In this document: positions 16,405 through 24,880 of the stretch, piece after piece
How positions within the stretch are numbered: position 1 is the first letter of the stretch
Layout of the letters: every line of letters starts with the position of its first letter
NCBI RefSeq assembly: GCF_016518545.1
Contig: NZ_JACVTO010000019.1
Location: 1 to 64,000 of the forward strand
Length of the DNA: 64,000 nt
Direction of reading: 5' to 3'
Source: Pseudomonas sp. S30
Lineage (GTDB): Bacteria > Pseudomonadota > Gammaproteobacteria > Pseudomonadales > Pseudomonadaceae
Notes under the pieces: model-generated
Told to the model about the DNA's origin: nothing
The model's input: the letters and a program-made list of their open reading frames with translations, nothing else
The model's database searches: none
Translations under genes and position numbers: made by a program

Positions 16405-16755
16405 GAGCTTGCCTCCGACCGGCGGGCACCGGCGAGGCAAGTCACGGCGGAGCATCAGGCTCTGGCGCGGCTCGCCCGACCAGGGTGTCGGGACCGGTGT
16501 TGTGATTCCAGTGCCTGACCGGCCCCGGGGACGTCGATCAGGCAGCGACTAGATACTGTGTCCATTGCGCTCTTCGTTGAATGCAGTTGAGGCCTTTCTC
16601 AAGGCGAGCGAACTTTATTCAAGGGTAGTATCGAAGTCAATCGGCGAGGCAGACTTTAAATAAGTTTCATCTGGAAGAAACGAGCATCGAGTTTGCAGTG
16701 CACTGCATCTTCCAATGCGCCGCCGACATTGCATCGGCGCCGCAACATCGCTTCG
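16405..16755. other. intergenic region between the small mgtA-upstream ORF and ubiK
   Basis: No gene is supported. The part from 16555 to 16690 is AT-rich and probably promoter DNA for the leftward genes. A perfect 14-bp palindrome TGCAGTGCACTGCA lies at 16694-16707 downstream of ubiK; its role is unknown. Confidence 0.4.
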
Positions 16756-17019
16756 TCAGTCGCGCGCGACGGGCGCCACGCGGGCTTCCAGATCGGCCAC
16801 CTGCTGCTCCAGCGCTTCCAGGCGGGCACGGGTACGCGCCAGCACCACCATCTGGCTGTCGAATTCTTCCCGGCTGACCAGATCGAGCTTGCTGAAGGCG
16901 CTCTGCATGAGGGCCTTGAACTGGCTTTCGAGTTCGGCGCGCGGCTGCGCGGTGTCGTTGCTGAACAGGCGCGAGGCCTGGTCGCTCAGGGCATCGAGTA
17001 GGGCTTTGGGCGCGAGCAT
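16756..17019 (-). CDS. ubiK: ubiquinone biosynthesis accessory factor UbiK
   Basis: 87 residues of the BMFP (YqiC) family: N-terminal helix MLAPKALLDALSDQASRLF, then SQFKALMQSAFSKLDLVSREEFD and a C-terminal coiled coil RTRARLEALEQQVADLEARV. UbiK forms trimers and assists the soluble Ubi complex, with UbiJ, in the last steps of ubiquinone synthesis. The ATG at 17019 gives the family length; the longer in-frame ORF has no homologous extension. It is divergent from glnK, as is usual in Pseudomonas. The usual neighbour comM is not seen on the other side here; mgtA is there instead. Confidence 0.9.
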   Translation of the reverse strand: MLAPKALLDALSDQASRLFSNDTAQPRAELESQFKALMQSAFSKLDLVSREEFDSQMVVLARTRARLEALEQQVADLEARVAPVARD

Positions 17020-17117
17020 GGGCGCAATGTCCGTGAGAAGGGTCGAGGGTCGGAGTGTACCACGTGGCGCGGCGTGCCCACTGTGCACGCTTTTCGCGCA
17101 GTGCTTGGCAGGTATGC

Positions 17118-17132
17118 GCACCATTAGCGTGC
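17118..17132 (+). promoter_or_regulatory. candidate NtrC binding site upstream of glnK
   Basis: GCAC-CATTAGC-GTGC has the GCAC-N7-GTGC symmetry of the classical NtrC enhancer (as in glnA promoters). It lies about 90 bp upstream of a sigma-54 type promoter, the normal enhancer distance. Confidence 0.65.
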
Positions 17133-17208
17133 ATGGTGCTCGCCTGTGGTGGGCCCAAGTCCCACGAGCGCAGGCGCCAAGCCGCGTGATTGGTGGGTTT
17201 CGCGGAAA

Positions 17209-17224
17209 TGGCAAGGTTTCTGCA
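17209..17224 (+). promoter_or_regulatory. candidate sigma-54 promoter of glnK-amtB
   Basis: TGGCAAGGTTTCTGCA has the invariant GG at -24 and GC at -12 separated by exactly 10 nt. Transcription would begin near 17235, leaving a leader of about 195 nt before glnK. With the NtrC site upstream, this is the expected nitrogen-starvation promoter. Confidence 0.7.
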
Positions 17225-17429
17225 AAGAACCCTGCGAGCCATGCACCGATGACGCCTCTGGTGATCGAGCAGTGTGCAGGCGCAACCGCAAGGCCTCACG
17301 TCACCCACGCAGGCGTGTGCGGCTGGGGGGAAGGAAGCCTACGACGCGTTACAAAGCCAGGCGCTGCGCTTAGACTTGAGACGGGTTTGTTTTCCTGGGG
17401 CAAGTCCACCAAATCGGGAGAAGAGTTTC

Positions 17430-17768
17430 ATGAAGCTAGTCACTGCCATCATCAAGCCGTTCAAGCTGGACGACGTGCGCGAGTCGCTGTCGGAAATCGG
17501 CGTGCAAGGCATCACCGTGACCGAAGTCAAAGGCTTCGGCCGGCAGAAGGGCCATACCGAGCTGTACCGTGGCGCCGAATACGTGGTCGATTTCCTGCCC
17601 AAGGTCAAGATCGATGTCGCCATCGACGACAAGGACCTGGACCGGGTGATCGAAGCCATTACCAAGGCGGCCAACACCGGCAAGATCGGCGACGGCAAGA
17701 TCTTCGTAGTGAATCTGGAGCAGGCGATCCGCATCCGTACCGGCGAGACCGATACCGACGCGATCTAA
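17430..17768 (+). CDS. glnK: nitrogen regulatory PII protein GlnK
   Basis: 112 residues, full PII length. MKLVTAIIKPFKLDDVRESL opens the protein, the T-loop GRQKGHTELYRGAEY carries the uridylylation tyrosine (Y51), and the C-terminal signature GDGKIFVVNLEQAIRIRTGE is intact. PII trimers sense 2-oxoglutarate/ATP and glutamine status; GlnK binds and blocks AmtB when ammonium is abundant. The ATG at 17430 follows GGGAGAAG, and upstream in-frame codons are rejected. It is paired with amtB 48 bp downstream, and both are driven by the sigma-54/NtrC promoter region described above. Confidence 0.97.
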   Translation: MKLVTAIIKPFKLDDVRESLSEIGVQGITVTEVKGFGRQKGHTELYRGAEYVVDFLPKVKIDVAIDDKDLDRVIEAITKAANTGKIGDGKIFVVNLEQAIRIRTGETDTDAI

Positions 17769-17816
17769 GCGACGCAACAACGCCTCACCAAACCCATACG
17801 CCCCAGGAGAAAACAC

Positions 17817-19151
17817 ATGACTCTGCGCAAGATCGCAGGGCTAGGAGCCCTTTTGTCCCTCGCAATGCCTGGCCTGGCCCTGGCAGAGGAAGCCGCCGCC
17901 CCGGTACTGAACTCCGGCGACACCGCCTGGATGCTCACCGCCACCGCGCTGGTGCTGTTCATGACCATCCCGGGCCTGGCCTTGTTCTACGGCGGCATGG
18001 TGCGTTCCAAAAACCTGCTGTCGGTGATGATGCAGTGCTTCGCCATCACCGGTCTGATCAGCATCCTGTGGGTGATCTACGGCTACAGCCTGGCTTTCGA
18101 TACCGGTGGTATGGAAAAAGGCGTGCTCAACTTCAACTCCTTCATCGGCGGCTTCTCCAAGGCCTTCCTCGCGGGCGTGACGCCGTCGGGGCTCACCTCG
18201 GCCACGGCGCTGTTCCCTGAAGCGGTGTTCATCACCTTCCAGATGACCTTCGCCATCATCACCCCGGCGCTGATCGTCGGTGCCTTCGCCGAGCGCATGA
18301 AGTTCTCCGCCATGCTGGTGTTCATGGGGGTGTGGTTCACCCTGGTCTACGCGCCGATCGCGCACATGGTCTGGAGCGGTGACGGTGCACTGTTGTGGGA
18401 CTGGGGCGTGCTGGACTTCGCCGGTGGCACCGTGGTGCACATCAATGCCGGTATCGCTGGCCTGGTAGCCTGTCTGGTGCTGGGCAAGCGCAAGGGCTAC
18501 CCGACCACGCCGATGGCCCCGCACAACCTGGGCTACACCCTGGTGGGCGCGGCCATGCTGTGGATCGGCTGGTTCGGCTTCAACGCAGGCTCTGCCGCCG
18601 CCGCCAACGGCACGGCTGGGATGGCCATGCTGGTGACCCAGATCGCTACCGCTGCCGCGGCCCTGGGCTGGATGTTCGCCGAGTGGATCGGCCACGGCAA
18701 ACCCAGCGCGCTGGGCATCGCCTCGGGTGTGGTCGCAGGTCTGGTGGCCATCACCCCGGCCGCCGGCACCGTGGGCCCGATGGGCGCCCTGGTGATCGGC
18801 CTGGCCTCCGGCGTGATCTGCTACTTCTGCGCCACCAGCCTCAAGCGCAAGCTGGGCTACGACGATTCCCTGGATGCCTTCGGCGTGCATGGCGTGGGCG
18901 GCATCGTCGGCGCCATCCTCACCGGTGTCTTCGCGGCGCCGGCGCTGGGCGGCTTCGGTGCGGTGACCGACATCGGTGCGCAGGTCTGGGTACAGGCCAA
19001 GGGCGTGATCTTCACCGTGGTCTACACCGCCATCGTCACCTACGTGATTCTCAAGGTGCTCGATGCGGTCATGGGGCTGCGGGTCAACGATGAAGAAGAG
19101 TCGATCGGTCTCGATCTGGCTCAGCACAACGAGCGTGGCTACAACCTGTAA
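17817..19151 (+). CDS. amtB: ammonium transporter AmtB
   Basis: 444 residues with an N-terminal signal-like segment (KIAGLGALLSLAMPGLALAEE) and eleven transmembrane helices. The Amt signature DFAGGTVVHINAGIAGLVACLVLGKR and the second conserved pore histidine region FGVHGVGGIVGAILTGVFA are present. It conducts ammonium/ammonia across the inner membrane and is gated by GlnK from the cytoplasm. It follows glnK in one operon and ends at a clear rho-independent terminator. Confidence 0.97.
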   Translation: MTLRKIAGLGALLSLAMPGLALAEEAAAPVLNSGDTAWMLTATALVLFMTIPGLALFYGGMVRSKNLLSVMMQCFAITGLISILWVIYGYSLAFDTGGMEKGVLNFNSFIGGFSKAFLAGVTPSGLTSATALFPEAVFITFQMTFAIITPALIVGAFAERMKFSAMLVFMGVWFTLVYAPIAHMVWSGDGALLWDWGVLDFAGGTVVHINAGIAGLVACLVLGKRKGYPTTPMAPHNLGYTLVGAAMLWIGWFGFNAGSAAAANGTAGMAMLVTQIATAAAALGWMFAEWIGHGKPSALGIASGVVAGLVAITPAAGTVGPMGALVIGLASGVICYFCATSLKRKLGYDDSLDAFGVHGVGGIVGAILTGVFAAPALGGFGAVTDIGAQVWVQAKGVIFTVVYTAIVTYVILKVLDAVMGLRVNDEEESIGLDLAQHNERGYNL

Positions 19152-19173
19152 TCGTCACGCAGCGAAAAAACTT

Positions 19174-19199
19174 GCCCGGCATGCCCGGGCATTTTTTTG
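19174..19199 (+). terminator. rho-independent terminator of glnK-amtB
   Basis: Stem TGCCCGG / CCGGGCA with a 5-nt loop is followed by seven T residues, 22 bp after the amtB stop codon. Confidence 0.92.
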
Positions 19200-19577
19200 T
19201 CCGTTTTTTACCGTTTCGGCCAGAAGCAAACGGTTTACTCCACCTGTTCGAGACCCGGGATGAAAACTTACAGAACGTCGGGTATTCATGAAGCTTTGCT
19301 TTTTCTGCGGGCGCGCTAGAATGCGCGCCGGAGGGGCATGGCCGATGCCTCGCAGGTGTCGATGGGTGCTTCGCCTGGTTGTGCGCTCGCCCGGCCGACC
19401 CGCAGAACTCCCTGCCTCGGCCAACGCCGACATCGACTGGCGACAGCCTTCCGAAGAAGGACGCCGAGTCCCCCGGCATGGTCGATTCACGACCGGTTGA
19501 ATTTTCACCGGTGGCTGCCGGTCTACGGCATCACTGGGCTATAACTAACCTGCTTTTCGCAAGGCATGAGGTAGAAC
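19200..19577 (+). promoter_or_regulatory. sutA promoter and long leader
   Basis: 378 bp without a credible protein gene. A plausible sigma-70 promoter is TTGCTT (19296-19301), a 15-bp spacer and TAGAAT (19317-19322). It would give a GC-rich, probably folded leader of about 250 nt before sutA. A small RNA in this leader cannot be excluded from the sequence alone. Confidence 0.4.
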
Positions 19578-19907
19578 ATGAGCGACGACGATCTGGAAAA
19601 CGATGACCTCGAAGTAGGCGATGACGAAGAAGGCGACGAGGCCCTCGAAGCGGCGACCGACGACGGCGCCGAAGACGCTGGCGACGACGACAGCAGCCCC
19701 GCGCCTGCGGCCAAGGGCAAGGCCAAGGCAGCTGTTTCGGTCGACGAAATGCCGAGCCTTGAAGCCAAGCAGAAGGAGCGCGATGCCCTGGCCCGTGCCA
19801 TGGAGGAGTTCCTGGCGCGTGGTGGCAAGGTTCAGGAAGTCGAGGCCAATGTGGTTGCGGATCCGCCCAAGAAACCGGACAACAAGTACGGCAGCCGCCC
19901 TATCTGA
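19578..19907 (+). CDS. sutA: RNA polymerase-associated survival factor SutA
   Basis: 109 residues. The N-terminal half is extremely acidic and disordered (runs of D/E such as SDDDLENDDLEVGDDEEGDE). The conserved core EAKQKERDALARAMEEFLARGGKVQE and the tail DPPKKPDNKYGSRPI match SutA of P. aeruginosa. SutA binds RNA polymerase in slow-growing cells and favours transcription of housekeeping and rRNA genes. The location downstream of glnK-amtB is the conserved Pseudomonas position. It ends at a strong terminator. High acidity and low complexity are normal for the family. Confidence 0.93.
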   Translation: MSDDDLENDDLEVGDDEEGDEALEAATDDGAEDAGDDDSSPAPAAKGKAKAAVSVDEMPSLEAKQKERDALARAMEEFLARGGKVQEVEANVVADPPKKPDNKYGSRPI

Positions 19908-19924
19908 GTGCCTGAGTGCGAAAG

Positions 19925-19950
19925 AGCCCGCCGTCGCTGCGGGCTTTTTT
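19925..19950 (+). terminator. rho-independent terminator of sutA
   Basis: Stem AGCCCGC / GCGGGCT with a 7-nt loop, then six T residues, 18 bp past the sutA stop. Confidence 0.93.
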
Positions 19951-20032
19951 GTGCGCGTCGTTCAGGCGCAGCATCAGCGAAGAGGCTACCGGCGCAGACC
20001 GGTGCGGTCGCGCCAGGGCTTGTGCCGGGTCT

Positions 20033-20728
20033 TCACTGCCAGCGCGTCAATACCTGCGGTAATTGCGAAAGGCGCTGGATCTCGGCATCCGGCGCTCGCT
20101 CGCCAGTCCACGCCTTGCCCTGCGGGTTGTACCACACCGCGCGCAAACCGGCGCGCTGAGCCCCGGCGATGTCGTCACTGGGGTGGTCGCCGATGTGCAC
20201 CGCCGAGGCGGCCTGCACCTGGCCACGCTTGAGCGCTTCGAGGAAGGGGGCCGGGTCGGGCTTGCCAATGCCCAGATCCTCGGCACACAAGGCAAAGCTG
20301 AAGTAGTCGGAAATACCCAGGCGTCGCACATCGGCATTGCCGTTGGTGACCACCCCCAGTACGTAACGCTCGCGCAGGATCTCCAGCACCGGCTGCACCT
20401 CGGGGAACACCTCGACCTGATGGCGCGCGTGCAGGAACACCTCGAATGCGTCGTCGGCCAGCGCCTGGGCCTGGAGCGGGGCGTAGCCGACTTCGCTCAA
20501 GGCGTGCCACAACACCTGTCGACGCAGGGCGCTGATCCGGTGCTTGAGCCCCGGCTCGGCCTGCACCAGGCGCTCGCGAATGGCATACAGGTGCTCGACC
20601 GGCACACCGCCCAGGCGTGGGGCATTGGCGGTCAACCAGTCGCGCAGTACGGTTTCGGCACTGGCGATCACGGGGGCGGTGTCCCACAGGGTGTCGTCCA
20701 GGTCGAAGGTGATCAGTTCGATGCTCAT
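20033..20728 (-). CDS. HAD-family hydrolase
   Basis: 231 residues of the HAD-IA subfamily: motif I DLDDTLWDT (nucleophile D9, acid D11), VVTNGNAD as motif II, GKPDPAPF with the motif III lysine, and HIGDHPSDDIAGAQRAG as motif IV. The helical cap between motifs I and II suits a small phosphorylated metabolite such as a nucleotide or sugar phosphate. Its start overlaps the xerC stop (ATGA), so it is the last gene of the lptM-lysA-dapF-DUF484-xerC operon, as is common in Pseudomonas. The physiological substrate is not evident. Confidence 0.9.
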   Translation of the reverse strand: MSIELITFDLDDTLWDTAPVIASAETVLRDWLTANAPRLGGVPVEHLYAIRERLVQAEPGLKHRISALRRQVLWHALSEVGYAPLQAQALADDAFEVFLHARHQVEVFPEVQPVLEILRERYVLGVVTNGNADVRRLGISDYFSFALCAEDLGIGKPDPAPFLEALKRGQVQAASAVHIGDHPSDDIAGAQRAGLRAVWYNPQGKAWTGERAPDAEIQRLSQLPQVLTRWQ

Positions 20729-21624
20729 GAGTCGCTGTCCTTGCTGCGTTTGGCCCTTGGATGAGCGCCGTCGTAGACGGCGGCCAGGTGCTGGAAGTCC
20801 AGGTGGGTGTAGATCTGCGTGGTGCTGATGTCGGCATGCCCGAGCATCTCCTGCACCGCACGCAGGTCCTGGGAAGACTCCAGCAGGTGACTGGCGAACG
20901 AATGACGAAGCATGTGCGGGTGCAGGTGCTGGCCCAGTTCGCGCTCCCCGGCCACCTTCACCCGCAACTGGATGGCCCGCGGGCCCAGGCGCTTGCCCTG
21001 GCGGGTGACGAACACCGCACCGTCACGCGGGGCGCTGATGCCGCGCAACCGCAGCCAGGCGTGCAGGGCTTCGCGGGCCTTGCGCCCCACTGGCAGCACA
21101 CGCGCCTTGCCGCCCTTGCCCTGGACCTGCACCAGGCCGCCGGCCAGGTCCAGTTGCTCCAGGTCCAGCTGCGTCAGTTCCGACAGGCGCAGGCCCGAGG
21201 AATAGAAGAGTTCGAGCATCGCCTGGTCGCGACGGGCGATGAAGTCGTCGTCGACGCCGCCGTCCAGCAGTTGCAGCGCGCGATCGGTGTCCAGCGTCTT
21301 GGGCAGGCGGCGCTCGCCCTTGGGCGGCGTCAGGCCATTGGCGGGGTCGTGCTGGCACAGGCCTTCGCGATTGAGGTAGCGGTACAGCCCGCGCACCGCC
21401 GACAGCAGGCGCGCCAGGCTGGCCGAGGACTGGCCATGATGATGCAGGCGGGCCACCAACTGACGCAGCTGCTGGATCTGCAGCGCTTGCCAGCTGGCGA
21501 TGCCCTGGGCGCTGCAGAATTCGATCACCTTGTTCAGGTCGCGTCGATAGGCCGACTGGGTGTGTTCCGACACCTGGCGCTCGCTGCGCAGGTGCGCGCA
21601 ATAAGCGGCCAGCTCGCGTTCCAT
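20725..21624 (-). CDS. xerC: site-specific tyrosine recombinase XerC
   Basis: 299 residues. The N-terminal SAM-like DNA-binding domain (SERQVSEHTQSAYRRDLNKVIEF) is followed by the catalytic domain with the first Arg in SSGLRLSELTQL, Lys in KGGKARVLPV, H237-x-x-R240, H263 and the nucleophile Y272 (TQIYTHL). With XerD it resolves chromosome dimers at dif near the terminus. It lies between a DUF484 gene and a HAD gene in overlapping order, exactly as in other gamma-proteobacteria, so it is the housekeeping recombinase and not an integrase of a mobile element. Confidence 0.97.
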   Translation of the reverse strand: MERELAAYCAHLRSERQVSEHTQSAYRRDLNKVIEFCSAQGIASWQALQIQQLRQLVARLHHHGQSSASLARLLSAVRGLYRYLNREGLCQHDPANGLTPPKGERRLPKTLDTDRALQLLDGGVDDDFIARRDQAMLELFYSSGLRLSELTQLDLEQLDLAGGLVQVQGKGGKARVLPVGRKAREALHAWLRLRGISAPRDGAVFVTRQGKRLGPRAIQLRVKVAGERELGQHLHPHMLRHSFASHLLESSQDLRAVQEMLGHADISTTQIYTHLDFQHLAAVYDGAHPRAKRSKDSDS

Positions 21625-22331
21625 CAGCGCACCGAGCGAAGCGTCTGGGTCACCCGTGGCACCACCCGACCGAGAATTTCGCCGATGTAGCTGAGGAACA
21701 AGGTGCCGACACTGCTCTTGTAGTGCTGCGGGTCGTGGCTGCCGATGGCCAGCACGCCATGCAGGCCCTGGTGCTCCAGGGAGGCGACGGCACTGGAGCC
21801 TACCTCCAGGCGTTGGGCCTCACCGAACAGAAACGCCAGCTCGTGCTCGCGCAGGTTGCCGCTCACCGTCTTGCCGCTGCCCAGCAGGCCACCAATGGCT
21901 TGCTGCGCCTCGCTGTGGCTGACCCAGCGACCCACCGGCGCGGGATTGTCGCCGAACAGGATGAGGCTCACGAAAGGCACCTGGAATTCCTGACGCAGGC
22001 TGTCTTCGACTGCCATCACCACTTCTTCCAGGGTCGCGGCGTCGAGCAGGTCGAGGATCAGCCGGCGGGTCTTGTCGAACAGCCGGTCGTTGTCACGGGC
22101 CACGTCCATCAACTGCGAGAGGCGGTGGCGCATCTCGATGTTGCGCTCGCGCAGCAGGGTGAGCTGGCGTTCCACCAGCGACACGCTGTCGCCACGCTGG
22201 TGGGGAATGCGTTGCTCGATGAGCAGCTCGTCGTGCTCGGCGAAGAACGTGGGGTGCGCACGCAGGTAGGCGATCACCGCCTCGGGGTCGAGGTCGGCTG
22301 GCTGGGGTACAACCTGTGGCTGATCGGTCAT
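21624..22331 (-). CDS. DUF484 family protein
   Basis: 235 residues. The N-terminus contains PEAVIAYLRAHPTFFAEHDELL, typical of DUF484, followed by a coiled coil (VSLVERQLTLLRERNIEMRHRLSQL) and a GAF-like C-terminal domain. No catalytic residues are known for the family. It is conserved between dapF and xerC in gamma-proteobacteria, and its stop abuts the xerC start. A regulatory or signalling role is often assumed but unproven. Confidence 0.92.
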   Translation of the reverse strand: MTDQPQVVPQPADLDPEAVIAYLRAHPTFFAEHDELLIEQRIPHQRGDSVSLVERQLTLLRERNIEMRHRLSQLMDVARDNDRLFDKTRRLILDLLDAATLEEVVMAVEDSLRQEFQVPFVSLILFGDNPAPVGRWVSHSEAQQAIGGLLGSGKTVSGNLREHELAFLFGEAQRLEVGSSAVASLEHQGLHGVLAIGSHDPQHYKSSVGTLFLSYIGEILGRVVPRVTQTLRSVR

Positions 22332-22344
22332 GGCGGATACTCGC

Positions 22345-23175
22345 TTAGAAACGGACCTGTCCTTCGTAGACGCGCACGGCAGGGCCTGTCATCAATACCG
22401 GCTGGCCAGGGCCTGCCCATTCGATGCTCAGCCGCCCGCCTGGCAGTTCGATGCACACGGGCGAGTCCATCCAGCCCTGGGCGATGGCCGCCACGGCAGC
22501 GGCGCAGGCGCCCGTGCCGCAAGCCTGGGTTTCACCGGCGCCGCGCTCCCACACCCGCAGGTAGGCGCGATGACGGTCCACCACCTGCAGAAAGCCCGCG
22601 TTGACTCGCTGCGGGAAGCGCGGGTGGTGTTCGATCTTCGGTCCCAGCTCGTGAACCGGCGTGCGCTGGATGTCGTCCACGCGCAGCACCGAGTGCGGGT
22701 TGCCCATCGAGACGGCGGCGATCCGATGAGTGTGGCCATCGATCTGCAGCGCATAGCTCAGGGCCTGCTCGTCGGCGACGAAGGGGATGTCGGCCGGTGC
22801 CAGGCGAGGCGGTCCCATGTCGACGCAGACCTGGCCATCGTTGTGCACGTCCAGCTCGATGATCCCGCCCTTGGTCTCCACACGGATGCGTTTCTTCGCC
22901 GTCAGGCGCTTGTCCAGCACGAAGCGGGCGAAGCAGCGCGCACCATTGCCGCACTGCTCGACCTCGGAGCCGTCGGCGTTGAAGATGCGGTAACGGAAGT
23001 CCACCTCCGGGTTGCTCGGCGCCTCGACGATCAGCAACTGGTCGAAGCCGATCCCGGTGTGCCGGTCGCCCCACTGCTTGGCGTGCTTGGGCTGGATGTG
23101 CGCGTGCTGACTGACCAGGTCCAGGACCATGAAGTCGTTGCCCAGGCCGTGCATCTTGGTGAAACGCAGCAGCAT
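22345..23175 (-). CDS. dapF: diaminopimelate epimerase
   Basis: 276 residues. The paired catalytic cysteines are C75 in EQCGNGARCF and C219 in QACGTGACAA, the two half-sites of this cofactor-free epimerase. It converts LL- to meso-diaminopimelate for peptidoglycan and lysine. The start at 23175 (MLLRFTKMHGLGNDF) matches the family; the longer in-frame version would run into lysA. It begins 4 bp after the lysA stop in the same operon, so the last two steps of lysine synthesis are encoded together. Confidence 0.97.
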   Translation of the reverse strand: MLLRFTKMHGLGNDFMVLDLVSQHAHIQPKHAKQWGDRHTGIGFDQLLIVEAPSNPEVDFRYRIFNADGSEVEQCGNGARCFARFVLDKRLTAKKRIRVETKGGIIELDVHNDGQVCVDMGPPRLAPADIPFVADEQALSYALQIDGHTHRIAAVSMGNPHSVLRVDDIQRTPVHELGPKIEHHPRFPQRVNAGFLQVVDRHRAYLRVWERGAGETQACGTGACAAAVAAIAQGWMDSPVCIELPGGRLSIEWAGPGQPVLMTGPAVRVYEGQVRF

Positions 23176-23179
23176 GGTG

Positions 23180-24427
23180 TCACTCCGGCAGCAGGCTTTC
23201 GCCGGCGAACAGTTCGGCGATGGTTTCGCGGCGACGGACTTCGAACGCCTGGTCAGCATCGACCAGGACCTCGGCGCAGCGACCACGGGTGTTGTAGTTC
23301 GAACTCATGACGAAACCATAGGCGCCGGCCGAACGCACGGCCAGCAGGTCACCCTCGGCGAGGTTCAGCGGGCGGTCCTTGGCGATGAAGTCGCCGGTTT
23401 CGCAGATCGGCCCGACCAGGTCGTAGGGGCGCGCTTGGCCTTCGCGCGGGGTGACGGCGCTGACCTCCATCCAGGCCTGGTACAGGGCTGGGCGGATCAG
23501 GTCGTTCATCGCCGCATCGATGATGGCGAAGTCCTTGTGCTCGGTGTGCTTGAGGTACTCGACACGGGTCAGCAGCACGCCGGCATTGGCCACGATGTAG
23601 CGGCCAGGCTCGAACACCAGGGCCAGGTCGCGGGTGCCGACGCGCTCGCGGATGGCGTGCAGGTAGTCGGCCACCTGCGGTGGCTGCTCGTCGCGATAGC
23701 GCACGCCGACACCGCCGCCCAGGTCCAGGTGGCGCAGGTGGATACCGCATTCGGCCAGGCGATCGACCAGGGCCAGCAGGCGATCCAGAGCATCGAGGAA
23801 CGGATCGACGGTGGTGAGCTGCGAGCCGATGTGGCAGTCGACGCCCACCACGTCGAGGTTGGGCAACTGGGCGGCGCGTACGTACAGCGCTTCGGCATCG
23901 GCGATGGCGATGCCGAACTTGTTCTCTTTCAGGCCCGTGGAAATGTACGGGTGGGTGCCGGCATCGACGTCCGGGTTGACCCGCAGCGACACCGGGGCCA
24001 CCTTGCCCATGTCGGCGGCCACCCGCTGCAGGCGTTCGAGTTCCTCGGCCGACTCGACGTTGAAGCAGTGAACCCCGACTTCCAGGGCGCGGCGCATGTC
24101 TTCGCGGGTCTTGCCGACGCCGGAGAACACCACGCGATCGGCACGGCCGCCTGCCGCCAGGACCCGCTCCAGTTCACCACCGGAGACGATGTCGAAGCCT
24201 GCACCCAGGCGTGCCAGCAGGTTCAGCACGCCCAGGTTGGAGTTGGCCTTGACCGCGAAGCACACCAGGTGCTCGACGCCTTGCAGGGCGTCGGTGTAGC
24301 TGCGGTACTGGGCCTCGATGTGGGCCCGCGAGTAGACGTAGGTGGGCGTGCCGAAGCGCTCGGCGATGGCCGACAGGGCCACGTCCTCGGCGAACAGCTC
24401 GCCGCCGCGGTAGTTGAATGCGTCCAT
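23180..24427 (-). CDS. lysA: diaminopimelate decarboxylase
   Basis: 415 residues of the fold-III PLP decarboxylase family. K60 in CFAVKANSN forms the internal aldimine; GPICETGDFIAKD near the C-terminus carries the cysteine from the partner subunit, and GGGVGVRYRDE binds the cofactor phosphate. It makes L-lysine from meso-diaminopimelate. It is 9 bp downstream of lptM and 4 bp upstream of dapF on the minus strand, in one operon. Confidence 0.97.
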   Translation of the reverse strand: MDAFNYRGGELFAEDVALSAIAERFGTPTYVYSRAHIEAQYRSYTDALQGVEHLVCFAVKANSNLGVLNLLARLGAGFDIVSGGELERVLAAGGRADRVVFSGVGKTREDMRRALEVGVHCFNVESAEELERLQRVAADMGKVAPVSLRVNPDVDAGTHPYISTGLKENKFGIAIADAEALYVRAAQLPNLDVVGVDCHIGSQLTTVDPFLDALDRLLALVDRLAECGIHLRHLDLGGGVGVRYRDEQPPQVADYLHAIRERVGTRDLALVFEPGRYIVANAGVLLTRVEYLKHTEHKDFAIIDAAMNDLIRPALYQAWMEVSAVTPREGQARPYDLVGPICETGDFIAKDRPLNLAEGDLLAVRSAGAYGFVMSSNYNTRGRCAEVLVDADQAFEVRRRETIAELFAGESLLPE

Positions 24428-24436
24428 GGGATTTCC

Positions 24437-24643
24437 TTACTGCGCTGGCGACTGCTCGGGCAGCGGTTCTTCTTCTTGGGCGGCAGGCTGGGCCGGCGCG
24501 TGCGAGTGCTGGTGCGACGATTTGTGCGAGCCCTTGCCGTCCTTGCCGTCTTCGGGCAGGTAGAGAGGGCCTTTCTGGCCGCAGGCCGAAACGAGGCAGG
24601 CAACAGCGACCAGCGCCGCAACGGAGGAAATCAGGCGCTTCAT
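24437..24643 (-). CDS. lptM: small lipoprotein LptM (YifL)
   Basis: 68 residues with a lipoprotein signal peptide. The lipobox is VSAC with C21, followed by the conserved GQKGPLYLPED. The C-terminal half is low-complexity, rich in His, Gln, Pro and Glu. LptM associates with the LptD/LptE lipopolysaccharide translocon in the outer membrane and helps LptD disulfide maturation in E. coli. It heads the lysA-dapF operon, the usual location. Confidence 0.9.
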   Translation of the reverse strand: MKRLISSVAALVAVACLVSACGQKGPLYLPEDGKDGKGSHKSSHQHSHAPAQPAAQEEEPLPEQSPAQ

Positions 24644-24880
24644 GGGCGAAATCCTTTGAATTAAGCAGTATTGCGCCCGAGTATACCGAGCGCCCGGCGG
24701 ATTGCCTATGCGACGGCCGGGAGGCAGCGACTTGACCGGCGGGCGGTCGCGCGCGGCTGCCGATCGTCAGCGCTGGCGGGCTTTTTCTTGCCAGCGGTGG
24801 CGCGGCGCTTGAAGCTGGGCGCCCTGCGCCGGTATCGTGCCCGGCTTGCGAGTCTGCACCCATTTCCCGAGGTTCCTGCA

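Noticed and set aside
13666..16518. A 950-codon open frame on the plus strand opposite mgtA
   Set aside because: It is the antisense shadow of the highly GC-rich mgtA gene. Its protein is low-complexity (His, Gln, Gly, Val) without domain similarity, while the minus frame encodes a full P-type ATPase.
20725..21624. Tyrosine recombinase as sign of a mobile element
   Set aside because: Its position in the dapF-DUF484-xerC operon and its sequence identify the housekeeping XerC.
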